Source: an endosymbiont of Acanthamoeba sp. UWC8 (GTDB taxonomy: Bacteria > Pseudomonadota > Alphaproteobacteria > Rickettsiales > Midichloriaceae). Taken from it: DNA of 64,000 bases. The notes beneath the pieces were generated by a model. The model saw only the letters and a list, made by a program, of their open reading frames with translations, ran no database searches and was not told the origin of the DNA. Shown here one piece after another: positions 46,134-55,773 of the stretch. Location: contig NZ_CP004403.1 in the NCBI RefSeq assembly GCF_000730245.1, positions 1,302,001-1,366,000 of the forward strand, written 5' to 3'. The position numbers and the translations under genes are program-made. How positions within the stretch are numbered: position 1 is the first letter of the stretch; each line of letters starts with the position of its first letter.

Positions 46134-47066
46134 TTAAATAAACAAACCCGAGACAGATTTTTCATTAGCAATTCTTTTTATTGCCTCTGCCATCAACGGA
46201 GCAATAGATACAACCTTTATTTTTTTGCATCTACTTAATTTTTCTTTGTCATATATACTGTCGGTGATGACCAAAGTTGATAACACTGATTCATCTATTC
46301 TCTCAACAGCTGACGAAGATAATACCCCGTGGGTTACATACGCTGCAACGCTATTTGCGCCACTTTTAACCAGTGCCTTTGCAGCATTACATAAAGTACC
46401 CGCAGAATCTACTATATCATCAATTATAATGCAATCTTTTTTATCAACATCCCCTATTATGTTCATAACTTCGGAAACTCCTGCACTTTCCCGCCTTTTG
46501 TCGATTATTGCCAACGGCACCTCTAACCTTTTAGCTATAACTCTTGCCCTAACTACACCACCCACATCCGGAGATACAATTGCCAGTTGCTTAACATCAT
46601 ATTGCTCCCTAATATCTTTAATAAACACAGGTGCTATAAACATATTATCAAGCGGAATATCAAAAAAACCCTGAATTTGAACGGAATGAAGATCCAGAGT
46701 AAGCACCCGATCCGCACCTATTTTCGAGATCATCTCAGCTACAACTTTTGCGGATATCGCAGTTCTTCCCGAAGTCATTCTATCTTGCCTTGAATAACCG
46801 TAATATGGTATAACCGCAGTTATACGTCTAGCCGACGACCTTCTCAATGCATCAATAATTATCATAAGTTCCATGATATGATCATTTGCCGGATACGAGG
46901 TAGATTGTATAATATAAACATCTTCACCTCTTATACTCTCTTCAAGCTCGACGAATATTTCATGATCTGCAAAATATTGGACGCTTGCCGGGATTAAGCC
47001 GGTATTTAAAATTTCAGCAATGGATTTTGCTAGTGCTAAATTACTATTTCCCGCAACTAATTTCAT
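46134..47066 (-). CDS. prs: Ribose-phosphate pyrophosphokinase
   Basis: This 310-residue enzyme makes PRPP from ribose 5-phosphate and ATP, for nucleotides, NAD and some amino acids. It shows [20 protein letters not shown], the PRPP-binding loop [18 protein letters not shown] (about residue 215) and [14 protein letters not shown]. The length is standard. It is the first gene of the prs-rplY-trmFO-holA run. Retention is interesting in a nucleotide-importing parasite, but holds in many such genomes. Confidence 0.96.
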   Translation of the reverse strand: MKLVAGNSNLALAKSIAEILNTGLIPASVQYFADHEIFVELEESIRGEDVYIIQSTSYPANDHIMELMIIIDALRRSSARRITAVIPYYGYSRQDRMTSGRTAISAKVVAEMISKIGADRVLTLDLHSVQIQGFFDIPLDNMFIAPVFIKDIREQYDVKQLAIVSPDVGGVVRARVIAKRLEVPLAIIDKRRESAGVSEVMNIIGDVDKKDCIIIDDIVDSAGTLCNAAKALVKSGANSVAAYVTHGVLSSSAVERIDESVLSTLVITDSIYDKEKLSRCKKIKVVSIAPLMAEAIKRIANEKSVSGLFI

Positions 47067-47147
47067 AGAATTAATTTATCACCCGTTTTTTATATAATAT
47101 CAAAGGTATAAACCCTGGCAAGAATTATAGCTAAGCAAGCATATAAG

Positions 47148-48581
47148 TTATCTAATTTTAATAAAGATTTTCCCATATTTACCACTATATACTTCTTTCC
47201 AATTTCCAAAAAAGTTATAAATCTCTAAATATTTAAGCTCGCTATGTGAGATAATCGCCCCATCTATGGAGTATTTATTAAAAATTTCCTGCCAACCGGA
47301 AGTTAAACTTTTAAATTTCAGGTAATCCGATATCACTTCTTCACTAAATACAGTTCCCGCCCTGCCGTCAATAAAGTGCTTAAGCTTTTCTTCTCCATAA
47401 TAAATAATATAACCCCCTATATTATAATTATTAAATATTTTATAACTCGGATAATTTTGTTTTATATATTCTATCTCTTCTATAGGGATAAAAGCTTGAT
47501 TCCTAATTACCGCTTTATCTTGAAATAACATAGTATAAACCGCAAATAAAATTGCTAAGCTTATAACAACCTTCTGAAGTTTTTCTAAAACAGTAATTTT
47601 CTTTATTTTTTCCTGTTCAATGTAATCTTTAATTCTGCATGCCATATAGGGAGCAGCTAAAACTGCTAATATAGCAAAATATCTGATAGAAAGCAGTGAA
47701 GCGAAAACGGAAGCGAAAGCAACTACTTTATCAACAGCTCTAACTTCCAACTTAGGCCGGGGTAATAAATCCATAAGTATATATAAAGATACGACTAAGC
47801 TCGTACCATACATTGCTCCGAAATTAAACTGCCCCCATTCTGCAATGTGTTTGGAAACTTCACTGTTTAAAGTTCTTAAGACCGCATAATAAATATTAAT
47901 ACCATAAGGGTTTAAGGCGACCGCAATAATCGAAGCAATTAAGGTTATAGCAAGATACTTTCCTCTGCTATATTGCTTTAAATATAAGGCATCGAGCAGA
48001 TGAACAAAAATTATACCCAGCCCCAATATAAAACTTCCGTGAATATTAGCCCACAACGCTAAAAGTAACGGAATATACGCAAGAAATTTCTGCTTTAATC
48101 TATCTTTATACAATTTAAGTAAAGTATTAAGCGCAAGAAGAAGGTAGCATGCAATGATCTGAGGCCTTAGGAATACGAAGTCCCATATTATAATACCCGA
48201 CAAACTGGCAACAACCAGTCGGGTTTCTTTAGCTTCTTTAACCCATAATTTCAACGAATGATAAATCAAAACTAATAGCAAAGCATGAATTAAGCAATTT
48301 AGCGTATAGAGCTTATTTAAACCTAATCTTGCATGAACCATGCTAATACATGAATCCCATGCCCATGAAATATTATACCATTTTTGGGAAGAGGAAGTAA
48401 AACTCCAATTATCATACCTGGGAATAGAGGCATTTCTCATAATTAAATCCCCCGCCTTTATATGCCACGCAACATCCGGGTCAGTAAACAGGAGGGGAGC
48501 AAACAGCATATAAGTAATAAAAAAAAGTAAGGCAATCAGAAGATCATCTCTTAGTAAAAAACTAAAAAATCCTCTATTCAT
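47148..48581 (-). CDS. GT-C-like membrane protein, 477 aa
   Basis: This protein has about ten membrane helices and a polar C-terminal domain. Near the start the loop LLFTDPDVAWHIKAGDLIM (acidic residues after helix 1), then YDNWSFTSSSQKWYNISWAW, resembles a family of polytopic GT-C-type glycosyltransferases with a DPDxWWH motif. NPYGINIYYAVL is also typical. The sugar donor would be a lipid-linked sugar; the target is unknown. The gene overlaps the end of the histidine kinase, by 8 nt from the ATG used here or 17 nt from an upstream GTG, so it is the last gene of a pilD-kinase-GT operon. Confidence 0.6.
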   Translation of the reverse strand: MNRGFFSFLLRDDLLIALLFFITYMLFAPLLFTDPDVAWHIKAGDLIMRNASIPRYDNWSFTSSSQKWYNISWAWDSCISMVHARLGLNKLYTLNCLIHALLLVLIYHSLKLWVKEAKETRLVVASLSGIIIWDFVFLRPQIIACYLLLALNTLLKLYKDRLKQKFLAYIPLLLALWANIHGSFILGLGIIFVHLLDALYLKQYSRGKYLAITLIASIIAVALNPYGINIYYAVLRTLNSEVSKHIAEWGQFNFGAMYGTSLVVSLYILMDLLPRPKLEVRAVDKVVAFASVFASLLSIRYFAILAVLAAPYMACRIKDYIEQEKIKKITVLEKLQKVVISLAILFAVYTMLFQDKAVIRNQAFIPIEEIEYIKQNYPSYKIFNNYNIGGYIIYYGEEKLKHFIDGRAGTVFSEEVISDYLKFKSLTSGWQEIFNKYSIDGAIISHSELKYLEIYNFFGNWKEVYSGKYGKIFIKIR

Positions 48582-50016
48582 ATCTATCACTTAAAATAGG
48601 TAAATATACAGTAAATATGCTGCCCTTACCAACAGTGCTTTCGATGTTTAAAAATCCTCTATGTCGTAAAAGAATTTGCTTAACTATAGCAAGTCCGAGG
48701 CCGGTACCGCCTAACTTCTTAGATCTTGACGGCTCTATTCTATAGAACCTTTCAGTCAACCTTGGCAGGTGCTCGCTGGCTATACCGTTACCCTGGTCTG
48801 CTATTGAGATGAATATAGCTTTACTATTTTCTTGGGTAAAAACTCCGTTTCTTGGAACTACGTCAGTTACTCCGATATCAATTTTAATTTCTTTATCATG
48901 ACCGCTGTATTTAAGAGCATTAGCTAAAAGATTAAATACTACTTGGGATAATTCATTAAAATCTCCTAAAACACTAGGAAGATGTTCATCTATGTTTCTT
49001 ATCACCGCTATTTTAGATTGCATCGCCTCCCATTCCAGTTGCTTAACTACCAAATCCACTACCTGGGCAATATCTACTATCTCCGTAGGAGGTGTGTTAA
49101 GCCTCCTTTCAATACTTGAAAGAGAGAGTAGATCATCGATCAGATTCTTCATGCAATAAGCCTGTTCTCTTATCATAGGGATAAAAAGCTTTCTCGCCTC
49201 TTTATCATCCCATCCGTCAATATCCAAGGTTTCAATTATGCCTATTATTCCGGTAAGCGGAGTTCTAACTTCATGGCTTGCATTAGCAATAAAATCCGCA
49301 AGCATTTTTTCAGTACGCTTTAGTTCTGATACATCATGCATCATAATGATTAAATTTTTCTCACCGTTTTCTTTGGAGTCATATACCTCAATTAACACCT
49401 GATAATCTCTTTCGATCGGAGCACCTAAATAAAGCTCCACTCTCTTGCTTATTTGATCATGCAGCACCCATCTTACCGCACCAAGTAAAATTTTATTATC
49501 AGTTATTTCTCTTAAACTCATTCCGATTAAATTACTTCCGAACACCTGCTCAGCTGCATTGTTTACTTTAGAAATAATTAAGCTTTCATTTATAATAAAC
49601 ATGACCTCAGGGATAGAGCTGAATAATAACTTTATCTCAGCAATTTTTTCCAGTACTTCTCTTTGCTTCTTCTCCCAAGATTTCTTTAATAAATCAAGAG
49701 ACTCGGATAGCTCTATAACCGCGATAGAAGACTCCAGTTTCGGAGGTTTAACAATTCGGTCAAAACTCAAATGCTTTACATAACCTGCAAGCTTAGAATA
49801 ATCAGACATAAAGGGGAAAATAATATACATTGCAGAGAAAATTATAATTAAACAAATAACAATGTAATAAACCCAGCTTTCTTCTGAAGTAACATAATGA
49901 AATGTTATTAGCGCAATTGGGAAAAGCGCAATGGCTAACGCTACCTTTAGTGCCGCAAGGAATATGCCGCTAAATTTATTTCCTCCGGTAGTAATTTTCT
50001 TTATAAAGTGGCTCAC
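48574..50016 (-). CDS. PhoR-like PAS sensor histidine kinase
   Basis: This 480-residue protein has two N-terminal membrane helices (about residues 19-75) with a very short periplasmic loop. A PAS domain follows (VMFIINESLIISKVNNAAEQ, about residues 135-240), then HisKA with FIANASHEVRTPLTGI (phospho-accepting His, about residue 255) and HATPase with NLLANALKYSG, DQGNGI and GGTGLGLAIV. No response regulator is encoded nearby. It sits 7 bp downstream of the prepilin peptidase gene, so the two should be co-expressed. Confidence 0.88.
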   Translation of the reverse strand: MSHFIKKITTGGNKFSGIFLAALKVALAIALFPIALITFHYVTSEESWVYYIVICLIIIFSAMYIIFPFMSDYSKLAGYVKHLSFDRIVKPPKLESSIAVIELSESLDLLKKSWEKKQREVLEKIAEIKLLFSSIPEVMFIINESLIISKVNNAAEQVFGSNLIGMSLREITDNKILLGAVRWVLHDQISKRVELYLGAPIERDYQVLIEVYDSKENGEKNLIIMMHDVSELKRTEKMLADFIANASHEVRTPLTGIIGIIETLDIDGWDDKEARKLFIPMIREQAYCMKNLIDDLLSLSSIERRLNTPPTEIVDIAQVVDLVVKQLEWEAMQSKIAVIRNIDEHLPSVLGDFNELSQVVFNLLANALKYSGHDKEIKIDIGVTDVVPRNGVFTQENSKAIFISIADQGNGIASEHLPRLTERFYRIEPSRSKKLGGTGLGLAIVKQILLRHRGFLNIESTVGKGSIFTVYLPILSDRYE

Positions 50017-50023
50017 GTTTTTT

Positions 50024-50761
50024 TCAAATCATAAAGTTTGCAATATCAACTATCTTCGGAAAAACCAAGCATAAATAAAGAGAAACAGCCAACGCGGGGC
50101 CAAACGGGAACTCTTCACCTTTGCTTAATAATCTCCAAATCAGCGCAGTAAATATACCTATTACACCACTTATAAGAAAAAATCCAGCAAGCATCTCAAT
50201 TTTTAAAAAAATTCCTGCAACAGCAAAAAATTTTACATCACCTGTGCCTAACCCATCTTTTTTCATAAAAAGCTTAAAGCCTTTTTGTAGTACAATTCCG
50301 ATAATATAGCAGAGCAAAGGAGTAAATAAAAGCTCGGCTAGCGGGTAATTATTAAAGAAGGCATAAAAAATGCCTAAAATTGCAAGTATAAACTGAATTA
50401 TATCCGGTATTATATAATACTCAAAATCAGTAATAATCATTATTATTAAAGTTGCTGCCGTAAGGCATAACAAAACTTGATTAATATGACCTTCAACATT
50501 GTATCCGACTATAAAAAAAGAAAAAGCAGTTAACAATTCTATCAGTGGATATCTTAATGAGATAGGCTGAGCACAGCGCCTGCACTTACCTTTTTGAAAT
50601 GCATAGGAAAATACCGGGATAAGCTCAAAAGCTTTCAACACATGATTGCATTTCGGGCATCTTGATCTAGTAAGCAAGCTCTCTTGTATTACCAACCTAT
50701 AGCTTGCGGCACTAGCAAAGCTACCAAAGATGAACCCTAATGCGGTTACCAAAAAAAACAT
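50024..50761 (-). CDS. pilD: Prepilin peptidase / N-methyltransferase PilD
   Basis: This 245-residue membrane enzyme cuts the leader of type IV prepilins and type II pseudopilins and methylates the new N-terminus. Its cytoplasmic zinc loop holds CPKCNHV and CRRCAQP (four cysteines, residues ~35-65). Aspartate site one is TDFEYYIIPD, and site two is GLGTGDVKFF (GxGD, about residue 173), the catalytic pair. Eight membrane helices are predicted. It is divergent from three prepilin-like genes whose start is 107 bp away, so it likely processes them. Confidence 0.93.
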   Translation of the reverse strand: MFFLVTALGFIFGSFASAASYRLVIQESLLTRSRCPKCNHVLKAFELIPVFSYAFQKGKCRRCAQPISLRYPLIELLTAFSFFIVGYNVEGHINQVLLCLTAATLIIMIITDFEYYIIPDIIQFILAILGIFYAFFNNYPLAELLFTPLLCYIIGIVLQKGFKLFMKKDGLGTGDVKFFAVAGIFLKIEMLAGFFLISGVIGIFTALIWRLLSKGEEFPFGPALAVSLYLCLVFPKIVDIANFMI

Positions 50762-50867
50762 TTATAACTCAACCCCAAAATTATTTTTATTTACATAATG
50801 TTAATATATATACCATTATATAGATATAATACTGATCATACTTAAGCTTAAATAAAAATAATAAATT
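50762..50867. promoter_or_regulatory. Divergent intergenic region of pilD and the prepilin-like genes
   Basis: This 106-bp AT-rich gap must carry promoters for both directions. No unambiguous -35/-10 pair was found, but shared control of the peptidase operon and its probable substrates follows from the layout. Confidence 0.4.
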
Positions 50868-51815
50868 ATGCCAACAAAAAAGAAATTTAATATTCGCGGT
50901 TTTACTTTACTTGAACTATCGATTACTTTGGTAATCACAGGTATTATAGCGGTTGGCTACCTTTCTTATAAGCAATTTAATTTAGACAATACCGCACGAG
51001 CTGAGACCCTAAGAAGAATTAAAGTTATAGAAGATGCTATACTTTTATCTTTAGCAAAGGACGGTAACCTCCCATGCCCCGCTAATCCATCAGAAGCTAT
51101 AGGCTCAACTCTATATGGGGTTGTAGGTATGAGTTTTACAAATCCATATATGTGCAATCCGCATGCGGGGAATGACTTAGGTAGCATGAACTTAGGCGGA
51201 GATACGTTATACTACGGGACAATACCGACTAACAGCATAGGAATCCCCAGCGAGTACATGATTGACGGATGGGGCAACAGGTTTGGTTATGCGGTACAAA
51301 GAACATTTATTAATAATCAAACCAGTAGCTCTGCATGCACAAATACGGCAGGTGATTCCGCACAAGACAACCATAGCAATTTTGCTTACTTTTGCTTTAA
51401 AGGGCAAGCTTCAGGATCAGCAAATCTCTCTACTCCTGATATACAAATACTTAACAGAGCCGGCGGTAGCGTTATAAGCAATGATGCCGTTTACGTTATA
51501 ATAAGTTATGGCCCTAATGGCTATGGGGCTTACTTAAGAAATTCCGATCGTCTCTCCAGTACAAGCGATGGGTCGAATACAAATCGCAACCCTATGCCCC
51601 CAACTGCAAATGATGATGAGCAACTTAACTTGGGGTGCAACCCAACCACTGATTCATGCAGTAAAACATTCTACAGCCCGCAATTTGTTAGTCGCCCGCC
51701 TTCAAGTGATTTTGATGATATAGTGGTTTATAAAGATCGCAACCAGATGGTCAATGAATGCAATGCTTACTTTAACAATGCTTGTACTAATAAACATGGT
51801 ATATATATAAAATGA
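50868..51815 (+). CDS. Prepilin-like protein A, 315 aa
   Basis: The start KKFNIRGFTLLELSITLVIT is a class III prepilin leader. Cleavage is expected between Gly and Phe, and the usual Glu at mature position 5 is present. A hydrophobic N-terminal helix follows. The exposed domain has DGNLPCPANPSEA, STLYGVVG, an MIDGWGNRFGYAVQRTFINN box and SYGPNGYGAYL, and it ends DFDDIVVYKDRNQM...ECN...ACTNKHGI. Two paralogues follow directly, and the peptidase is divergent. At this size it is larger than ordinary minor pilins or pseudopilins. No pilus ATPase, secretin or platform gene is in the window. Confidence 0.85.
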   Translation: MPTKKKFNIRGFTLLELSITLVITGIIAVGYLSYKQFNLDNTARAETLRRIKVIEDAILLSLAKDGNLPCPANPSEAIGSTLYGVVGMSFTNPYMCNPHAGNDLGSMNLGGDTLYYGTIPTNSIGIPSEYMIDGWGNRFGYAVQRTFINNQTSSSACTNTAGDSAQDNHSNFAYFCFKGQASGSANLSTPDIQILNRAGGSVISNDAVYVIISYGPNGYGAYLRNSDRLSSTSDGSNTNRNPMPPTANDDEQLNLGCNPTTDSCSKTFYSPQFVSRPPSSDFDDIVVYKDRNQMVNECNAYFNNACTNKHGIYIK

Positions 51816-51828
51816 TTAATTTGAAATT

Positions 51829-52761
51829 ATGGATTTAAAATTAAACGGAACAAAAGGTTTTTCTCTAATTGAGCTTTCGCTGGTTCTTTTAATTTTAGCG
51901 GCATTGATTGCCGGGGGTATGTCTTTATCTTCTATACAAGCATATAAAGAGAAATATGACACTACTATAAATAAAATGAGAACAATAGAAGACGCTTTAA
52001 CCGTATTTGTCGCTTTAAACGGGAGGTTACCGTGCCCGGCAAGCCCGGCTCAAAGAATTCTGAATTCAACTTTCGGCAGAGAACAGGTGACTGCCGGGGC
52101 AGTAGGCACTGCACAATCCTGCAATTCAACCACTACTAATATTTTTACCGGCAGCATAGGCGGCAATACTCAATATTACGGCGCCGCTCCCGTAACGACC
52201 CTAGGTTTACCTGATGAATACATGTTTGATGGCTGGGGCAACCGAATCGGCTATATAGTAACGAGACCATTTGTAAATAGTTCTAAAACTAATACATCAT
52301 GCACCAGCGGAGGAAGTATGGCGAATGTTTCAAATAATATTTATTTTTGTTATAGAGGGCAAGCAAGCGGAACCGATAGCACCAGCATATTAGTTCTAGG
52401 TGAAGGTTATTACGCAAATTATGCTCCTGTATATATTTTAATCAGCCATGGTGAGAATGGGTATGGTGCATTTTTGAAAAATGCGGACGTTGACTTGGAT
52501 AATGGCGGTTCAAACGGATCAAATGCTGATAGGAACCAAACTCCTCCTCCTGCCAATCCTCAGGAATTACTCAACCTTAATTGCCAACCTTCAGGGACAT
52601 GTACAAACAACGGCCTAACACAGAATTACGTGCAAAAAGAAATATCTACCCCGATTTTTGATGACATACTGTTATTTAAAAATAGAAATAACATTCTTCT
52701 CGATTGTAATAAATACGGCAACAATGCCTGTACGTTAAATGAAGGAATAATTATAGGGTAA
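51829..52761 (+). CDS. Prepilin-like protein B, 310 aa
   Basis: The leader is TKGFSLIELSLVLLILAAL. The same domain follows, with LNGRLPCPASPAQ, YYGAAPVTTLGLPDEY, MFDGWGNRIGYIVTRPF and SHGENGYGAFL, and the C-terminal box FDDILLFKNRNN...DCN...ACTLNEGI. It lies 13 bp after protein A, so the genes form an operon. Similar length and motifs show gene duplication; the sequences have already drifted, suggesting different roles in one assembly. Confidence 0.85.
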   Translation: MDLKLNGTKGFSLIELSLVLLILAALIAGGMSLSSIQAYKEKYDTTINKMRTIEDALTVFVALNGRLPCPASPAQRILNSTFGREQVTAGAVGTAQSCNSTTTNIFTGSIGGNTQYYGAAPVTTLGLPDEYMFDGWGNRIGYIVTRPFVNSSKTNTSCTSGGSMANVSNNIYFCYRGQASGTDSTSILVLGEGYYANYAPVYILISHGENGYGAFLKNADVDLDNGGSNGSNADRNQTPPPANPQELLNLNCQPSGTCTNNGLTQNYVQKEISTPIFDDILLFKNRNNILLDCNKYGNNACTLNEGIIIG

Positions 52762-52769
52762 TTTTTAAT

Positions 52770-53636
52770 ATGAAGCAAAAAGGATTTACTTTGATAGAAC
52801 TTTCAATTGTATTAATAATTGTCAGTATTTTGATCGGCGGCGGCGCGGCATTAAGCTTAAGCCAGATAGAAAAATTCAGATATGATACGACTTTAGCAAG
52901 GTTAGATATAATCGAAGAAGCTTTAACTCAATTTTTATCCTTAAACGGCAGACTTCCCTGTCCTGCCGATAATGCCATACCTTCATCACACCCGCTTTAC
53001 GGCTTCGAGCAAACGGCTTCTACTCCAGGAGCGCCCCAAACATGTTCGGCGACTAATCTTCTAACGATTCCTTCAGGGACTTATGAGGTACCATACGGTG
53101 GTGCCGTGCCGTTTAAAACACTCGGTTTATCTAATGATTTTATGCTGGACGGATGGAACAATAAAATACTCTATACTACCATTAGATCTTTGGTTAATAA
53201 CCAAATTACTAATTCTTCTTGTTTGACTTCTAATTATGCACAAAATGGTCACTCTAATCCCTCTTACATATGCTTTAGAGTAAAAATAAATTCATTAGTT
53301 TTTATATTCAGATATATTTCGACTCCATCCGTAACGGCAGTTACTGATGCAGCATATACCTTAGTCAGCGCAGGAGCTAACGGGTTTGGGGCATATAGAA
53401 ACACTGCATCTGGCTTAGCAATTAAAAATCCGGATTCCACTTCTCCTAATGAAATAGAAAATTTTGATGGAAATTACGGATTTGTACTCTCAGGATATCA
53501 AAAATCCGCTTCAATATACACATTAAACCAATTTGATGACATAGTAAGGTTCAAGGCCAGAAACTTATTAGTATATGAGTGTAATCAAAAATATGATCTA
53601 GCATGCACTAATACATGGGGGATTGATTTAAGATAA
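52770..53636 (+). CDS. Prepilin-like protein C, 288 aa
   Basis: The leader is MKQKGFTLIELSIVLIIVSI, with an unusually short pre-sequence of five residues before the cleavage Phe, as in type II pseudopilins and minor pilins. The domain shows LNGRLPCPADNA, YGGAVPFKTLGLSNDFMLDG, WNNKILYTTIRSLVNN and SAGANGFGAYR, and ends FDDIVRFKARNLL...ECN...ACTNTWGI. It lies 8 bp after protein B and converges on def with a 9-nt overlap. Confidence 0.85.
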   Translation: MKQKGFTLIELSIVLIIVSILIGGGAALSLSQIEKFRYDTTLARLDIIEEALTQFLSLNGRLPCPADNAIPSSHPLYGFEQTASTPGAPQTCSATNLLTIPSGTYEVPYGGAVPFKTLGLSNDFMLDGWNNKILYTTIRSLVNNQITNSSCLTSNYAQNGHSNPSYICFRVKINSLVFIFRYISTPSVTAVTDAAYTLVSAGANGFGAYRNTASGLAIKNPDSTSPNEIENFDGNYGFVLSGYQKSASIYTLNQFDDIVRFKARNLLVYECNQKYDLACTNTWGIDLR

Positions 53637-54221
53637 GCTTTCCTTCTCTCCCGTTCTTTGTAATAATTTCTTATACTTTTCTACTTTCTTCATCTGCATT
53701 TGTCGCTTAAGCGGAGAGAGATAATCAAGAATTATAACCCCGTTAGTATGGTCAATTTCGTGTTGAATACATGCAGAGAGCAAACCTTTTTCAACTTTTA
53801 ATATCTGTTCTTTACCGTCATAATCTAGGTACTTTACCTTAATTTCTGCCGAACGCGTAATGTTTACATATACATTAGGTATCGACATACACCCTTCGTC
53901 CATAGTTTCCAATTCGGAGGATTTTTCCATTATCTCAGGGTTAACCATATATAGAGGTTTACCTCCATGCATTTCAGGCACATGATCCTGCTCAAGCTTT
54001 TTATGTACTCCGTCAATATCGATTACAACGATTCTTTTCATTATACCGACTTGTACAGCTGAAATCCCTATACCCTGGTTAGCATGGATTGTTGCAAGCA
54101 ACCTGTCCATACATTGCTTTATCTCATTATTTACTTCCAAAACAGGTTCAGATTTTTGATTCAACCTTGCATCAGGCACCAGCACCAGGTTATAAGGTTT
54201 AGCTTGAGTTATTGTATCCAT
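53628..54221 (-). CDS. def: Peptide deformylase
   Basis: This 197-residue metalloenzyme removes the formyl group from new proteins. The three family motifs are present but slightly changed: NQGIGISAVQVG (usually GxGxAAxQ), DEGCMSIPNVY (usually EGCLS; the Cys binds metal) and QHEIDHTNG (HExxH, two metal ligands). The changed first motif places it among divergent deformylases, but the active-site residues remain. Its C-terminal end overlaps the prepilin-like gene C on the other strand. Confidence 0.93.
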   Translation of the reverse strand: MDTITQAKPYNLVLVPDARLNQKSEPVLEVNNEIKQCMDRLLATIHANQGIGISAVQVGIMKRIVVIDIDGVHKKLEQDHVPEMHGGKPLYMVNPEIMEKSSELETMDEGCMSIPNVYVNITRSAEIKVKYLDYDGKEQILKVEKGLLSACIQHEIDHTNGVIILDYLSPLKRQMQMKKVEKYKKLLQRTGEKESLS

Positions 54222-54383
54222 TATAATTATTAATTTTTATAAGTTAAATATTTTCAGAATTTTATAGATTAATGGTTTATTTGGCAACTCTTTCAAATTG
54301 TAAAATTTTGCAACAATATGTAATTTGTCAATCTAAGTTGCTTTTATTATAATTATTATTATAAGTAATTTTACTCGGAAATT

Positions 54384-55266
54384 ATGTCGGATTTTCAATA
54401 CACTATTTCAAAACCTATCGAAATACAGGGTATAGGCGTACATAGCGGCAAAGAATCATATTTAAAATTACTTCCCGCCAAAGAAAATCACGGTATAGTT
54501 TTTAAAAGAATCGACCTTAAAGAAAATAATATAATTGCAGCAAATTTTGATAATGTTATCGATACGACCTTATGTACCGTAATCGGCAACCCTTACGGCG
54601 CCTCGGTTTCAACAGTGGAACATTTAATGTCCGCATTATGGGGTTGCGGTATTGATAATGTAATAGTAGAGGTAGATAGTGCGGAAGTTCCCGTAATGGA
54701 CGGCAGCTCCTTAGCTTTTACCAATCTGATTATAGAATCCGGCATCAAAAAACAAAATGCTTTTAGAAAAATACTTAAAATACTTAAACCTATAGAACTT
54801 ATAATAGATGATAAAAAAAATTGAAATTCTTCCGAGCGAAGATTTTATAATCGACTATACAATTCAGTTCGCAAGTAAAGCTATCGGGGTGCAATCTTTT
54901 ATATTCAAAGAAAATCAAACTTCTTTTAAAGAAGATATAAGCAAAGCCAGAACTTTCGGATTTATGAAAGATTTAGCCGCCTTAAATAAGATCGGATTAG
55001 GTAAAGGGGTGAATTTAACTAATTCAATCGGTATAACCGATGAAGGTATTCTTAATAAAGAAGGACTTCGTTATGGTGATGAATTTGTCCGGCATAAAGT
55101 TCTCGATTGTATTGGAGATTTATATCTTGCGGGAGCACGCATTAAGGGTCATGTAAAAGCTTTTAAAGCCGGCCATGCTTTAAATAATAAATTACTGAGA
55201 AAATTGTTTGCAAATAAAGATGCATATGTTTTTATAGAAGAAAGGGAACAATTTTACGCAGCATAA
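54384..55266 (+). pseudogene. lpxC: UDP-3-O-acyl-GlcNAc deacetylase LpxC, frame broken at an A8 run
   Basis: LpxC performs the committed step of lipid A synthesis. The N-terminal half (54384 onward) has the TISKPIEIQGIGVHSGKESY start and the zinc site VSTVEHLMSALWG. The C-terminal half has ARTFGFMKDLAAL, GLRYGDEFVRHKVLDCIGDL (second zinc site) and AGHALNNKLLRKL. Between them the frame changes at eight A (54813-54820); removing one A joins KPIELIIDDKK to IEILPSEDFIIDYTI. Nothing else is damaged and all catalytic residues exist. An essential gene with one slipped base is more likely an error, or slippage rescue, than true loss. Confidence 0.92.
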
Positions 55267-55272
55267 GAAGCA

Positions 55273-55470
55273 GTGCAACAAGACTCGTTTATTATAGAAT
55301 ATTTTAAAATTAAAAACCTCCTAAAAGTTAGTGCTATAGACCCTCACACTAAAATTGAAGTTTGTGTTTTCGGCTCGGTTTCAACCTCAAAAGAATTTAT
55401 AACCGATTTGGCTATACAGAAGCTAAAGTACCAACTAAACAAGAAATTGATTACCCCTGTAAGCGGGTAA
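55273..55470 (+). CDS. Small hypothetical protein, 65 aa
   Basis: A GTG-started frame encodes a compact alpha/beta-looking protein (FIIEYFKIKNLLKVSAIDP, then EVCVFGSVSTSKEF and AIQKLKYQL). It lies 6 bp after lpxC and ends before the tRNA pair, so it may be co-transcribed with lpxC. I do not know the family; the balanced hydrophobic pattern supports a real gene. A second overlapping frame here looks like a shadow. Confidence 0.5.
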   Translation: MQQDSFIIEYFKIKNLLKVSAIDPHTKIEVCVFGSVSTSKEFITDLAIQKLKYQLNKKLITPVSG

Positions 55471-55558
55471 TCGTAGAATCTCTACTTTTTTATAATATTT
55501 TTCTTGCCTTTTTAATTAAAACCTATTATTTATTTGAGCTCACAAGACCTGTTTAAAA

Positions 55559-55634
55559 GGGCGGTTAGCTCAGCTGGTAGAGCATCTCGTTTACACCGAG
55601 GAGGTCGGCAGTTCGACCCTGTCACCGCCCACCA
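55559..55634 (+). tRNA. tRNA-Val (anticodon TAC)
   Basis: The acceptor stem is GGGCGGT / ACCGCCC. The anticodon loop is TTTACAC with anticodon TAC, the T-arm contains GGCAG-TTCGACC-CTGTC, the discriminator is A (55631), and CCA is encoded at 55632-55634. Confidence 0.97.
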
Positions 55635-55692
55635 AAGTTTAAAAAACTTTGCTTTTTAAAACTATTAGGTTACCCTAGGCCTGATATAAAGG

Positions 55693-55769
<77 letters not shown>

Positions 55770-55773
55770 CTAA

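Noticed and set aside
55362-55556. 64-codon frame overlapping the small gene after lpxC
   Set aside because: It overlaps the better frame 55273-55470 and has a cysteine/phenylalanine-rich content typical of an out-of-frame shadow.
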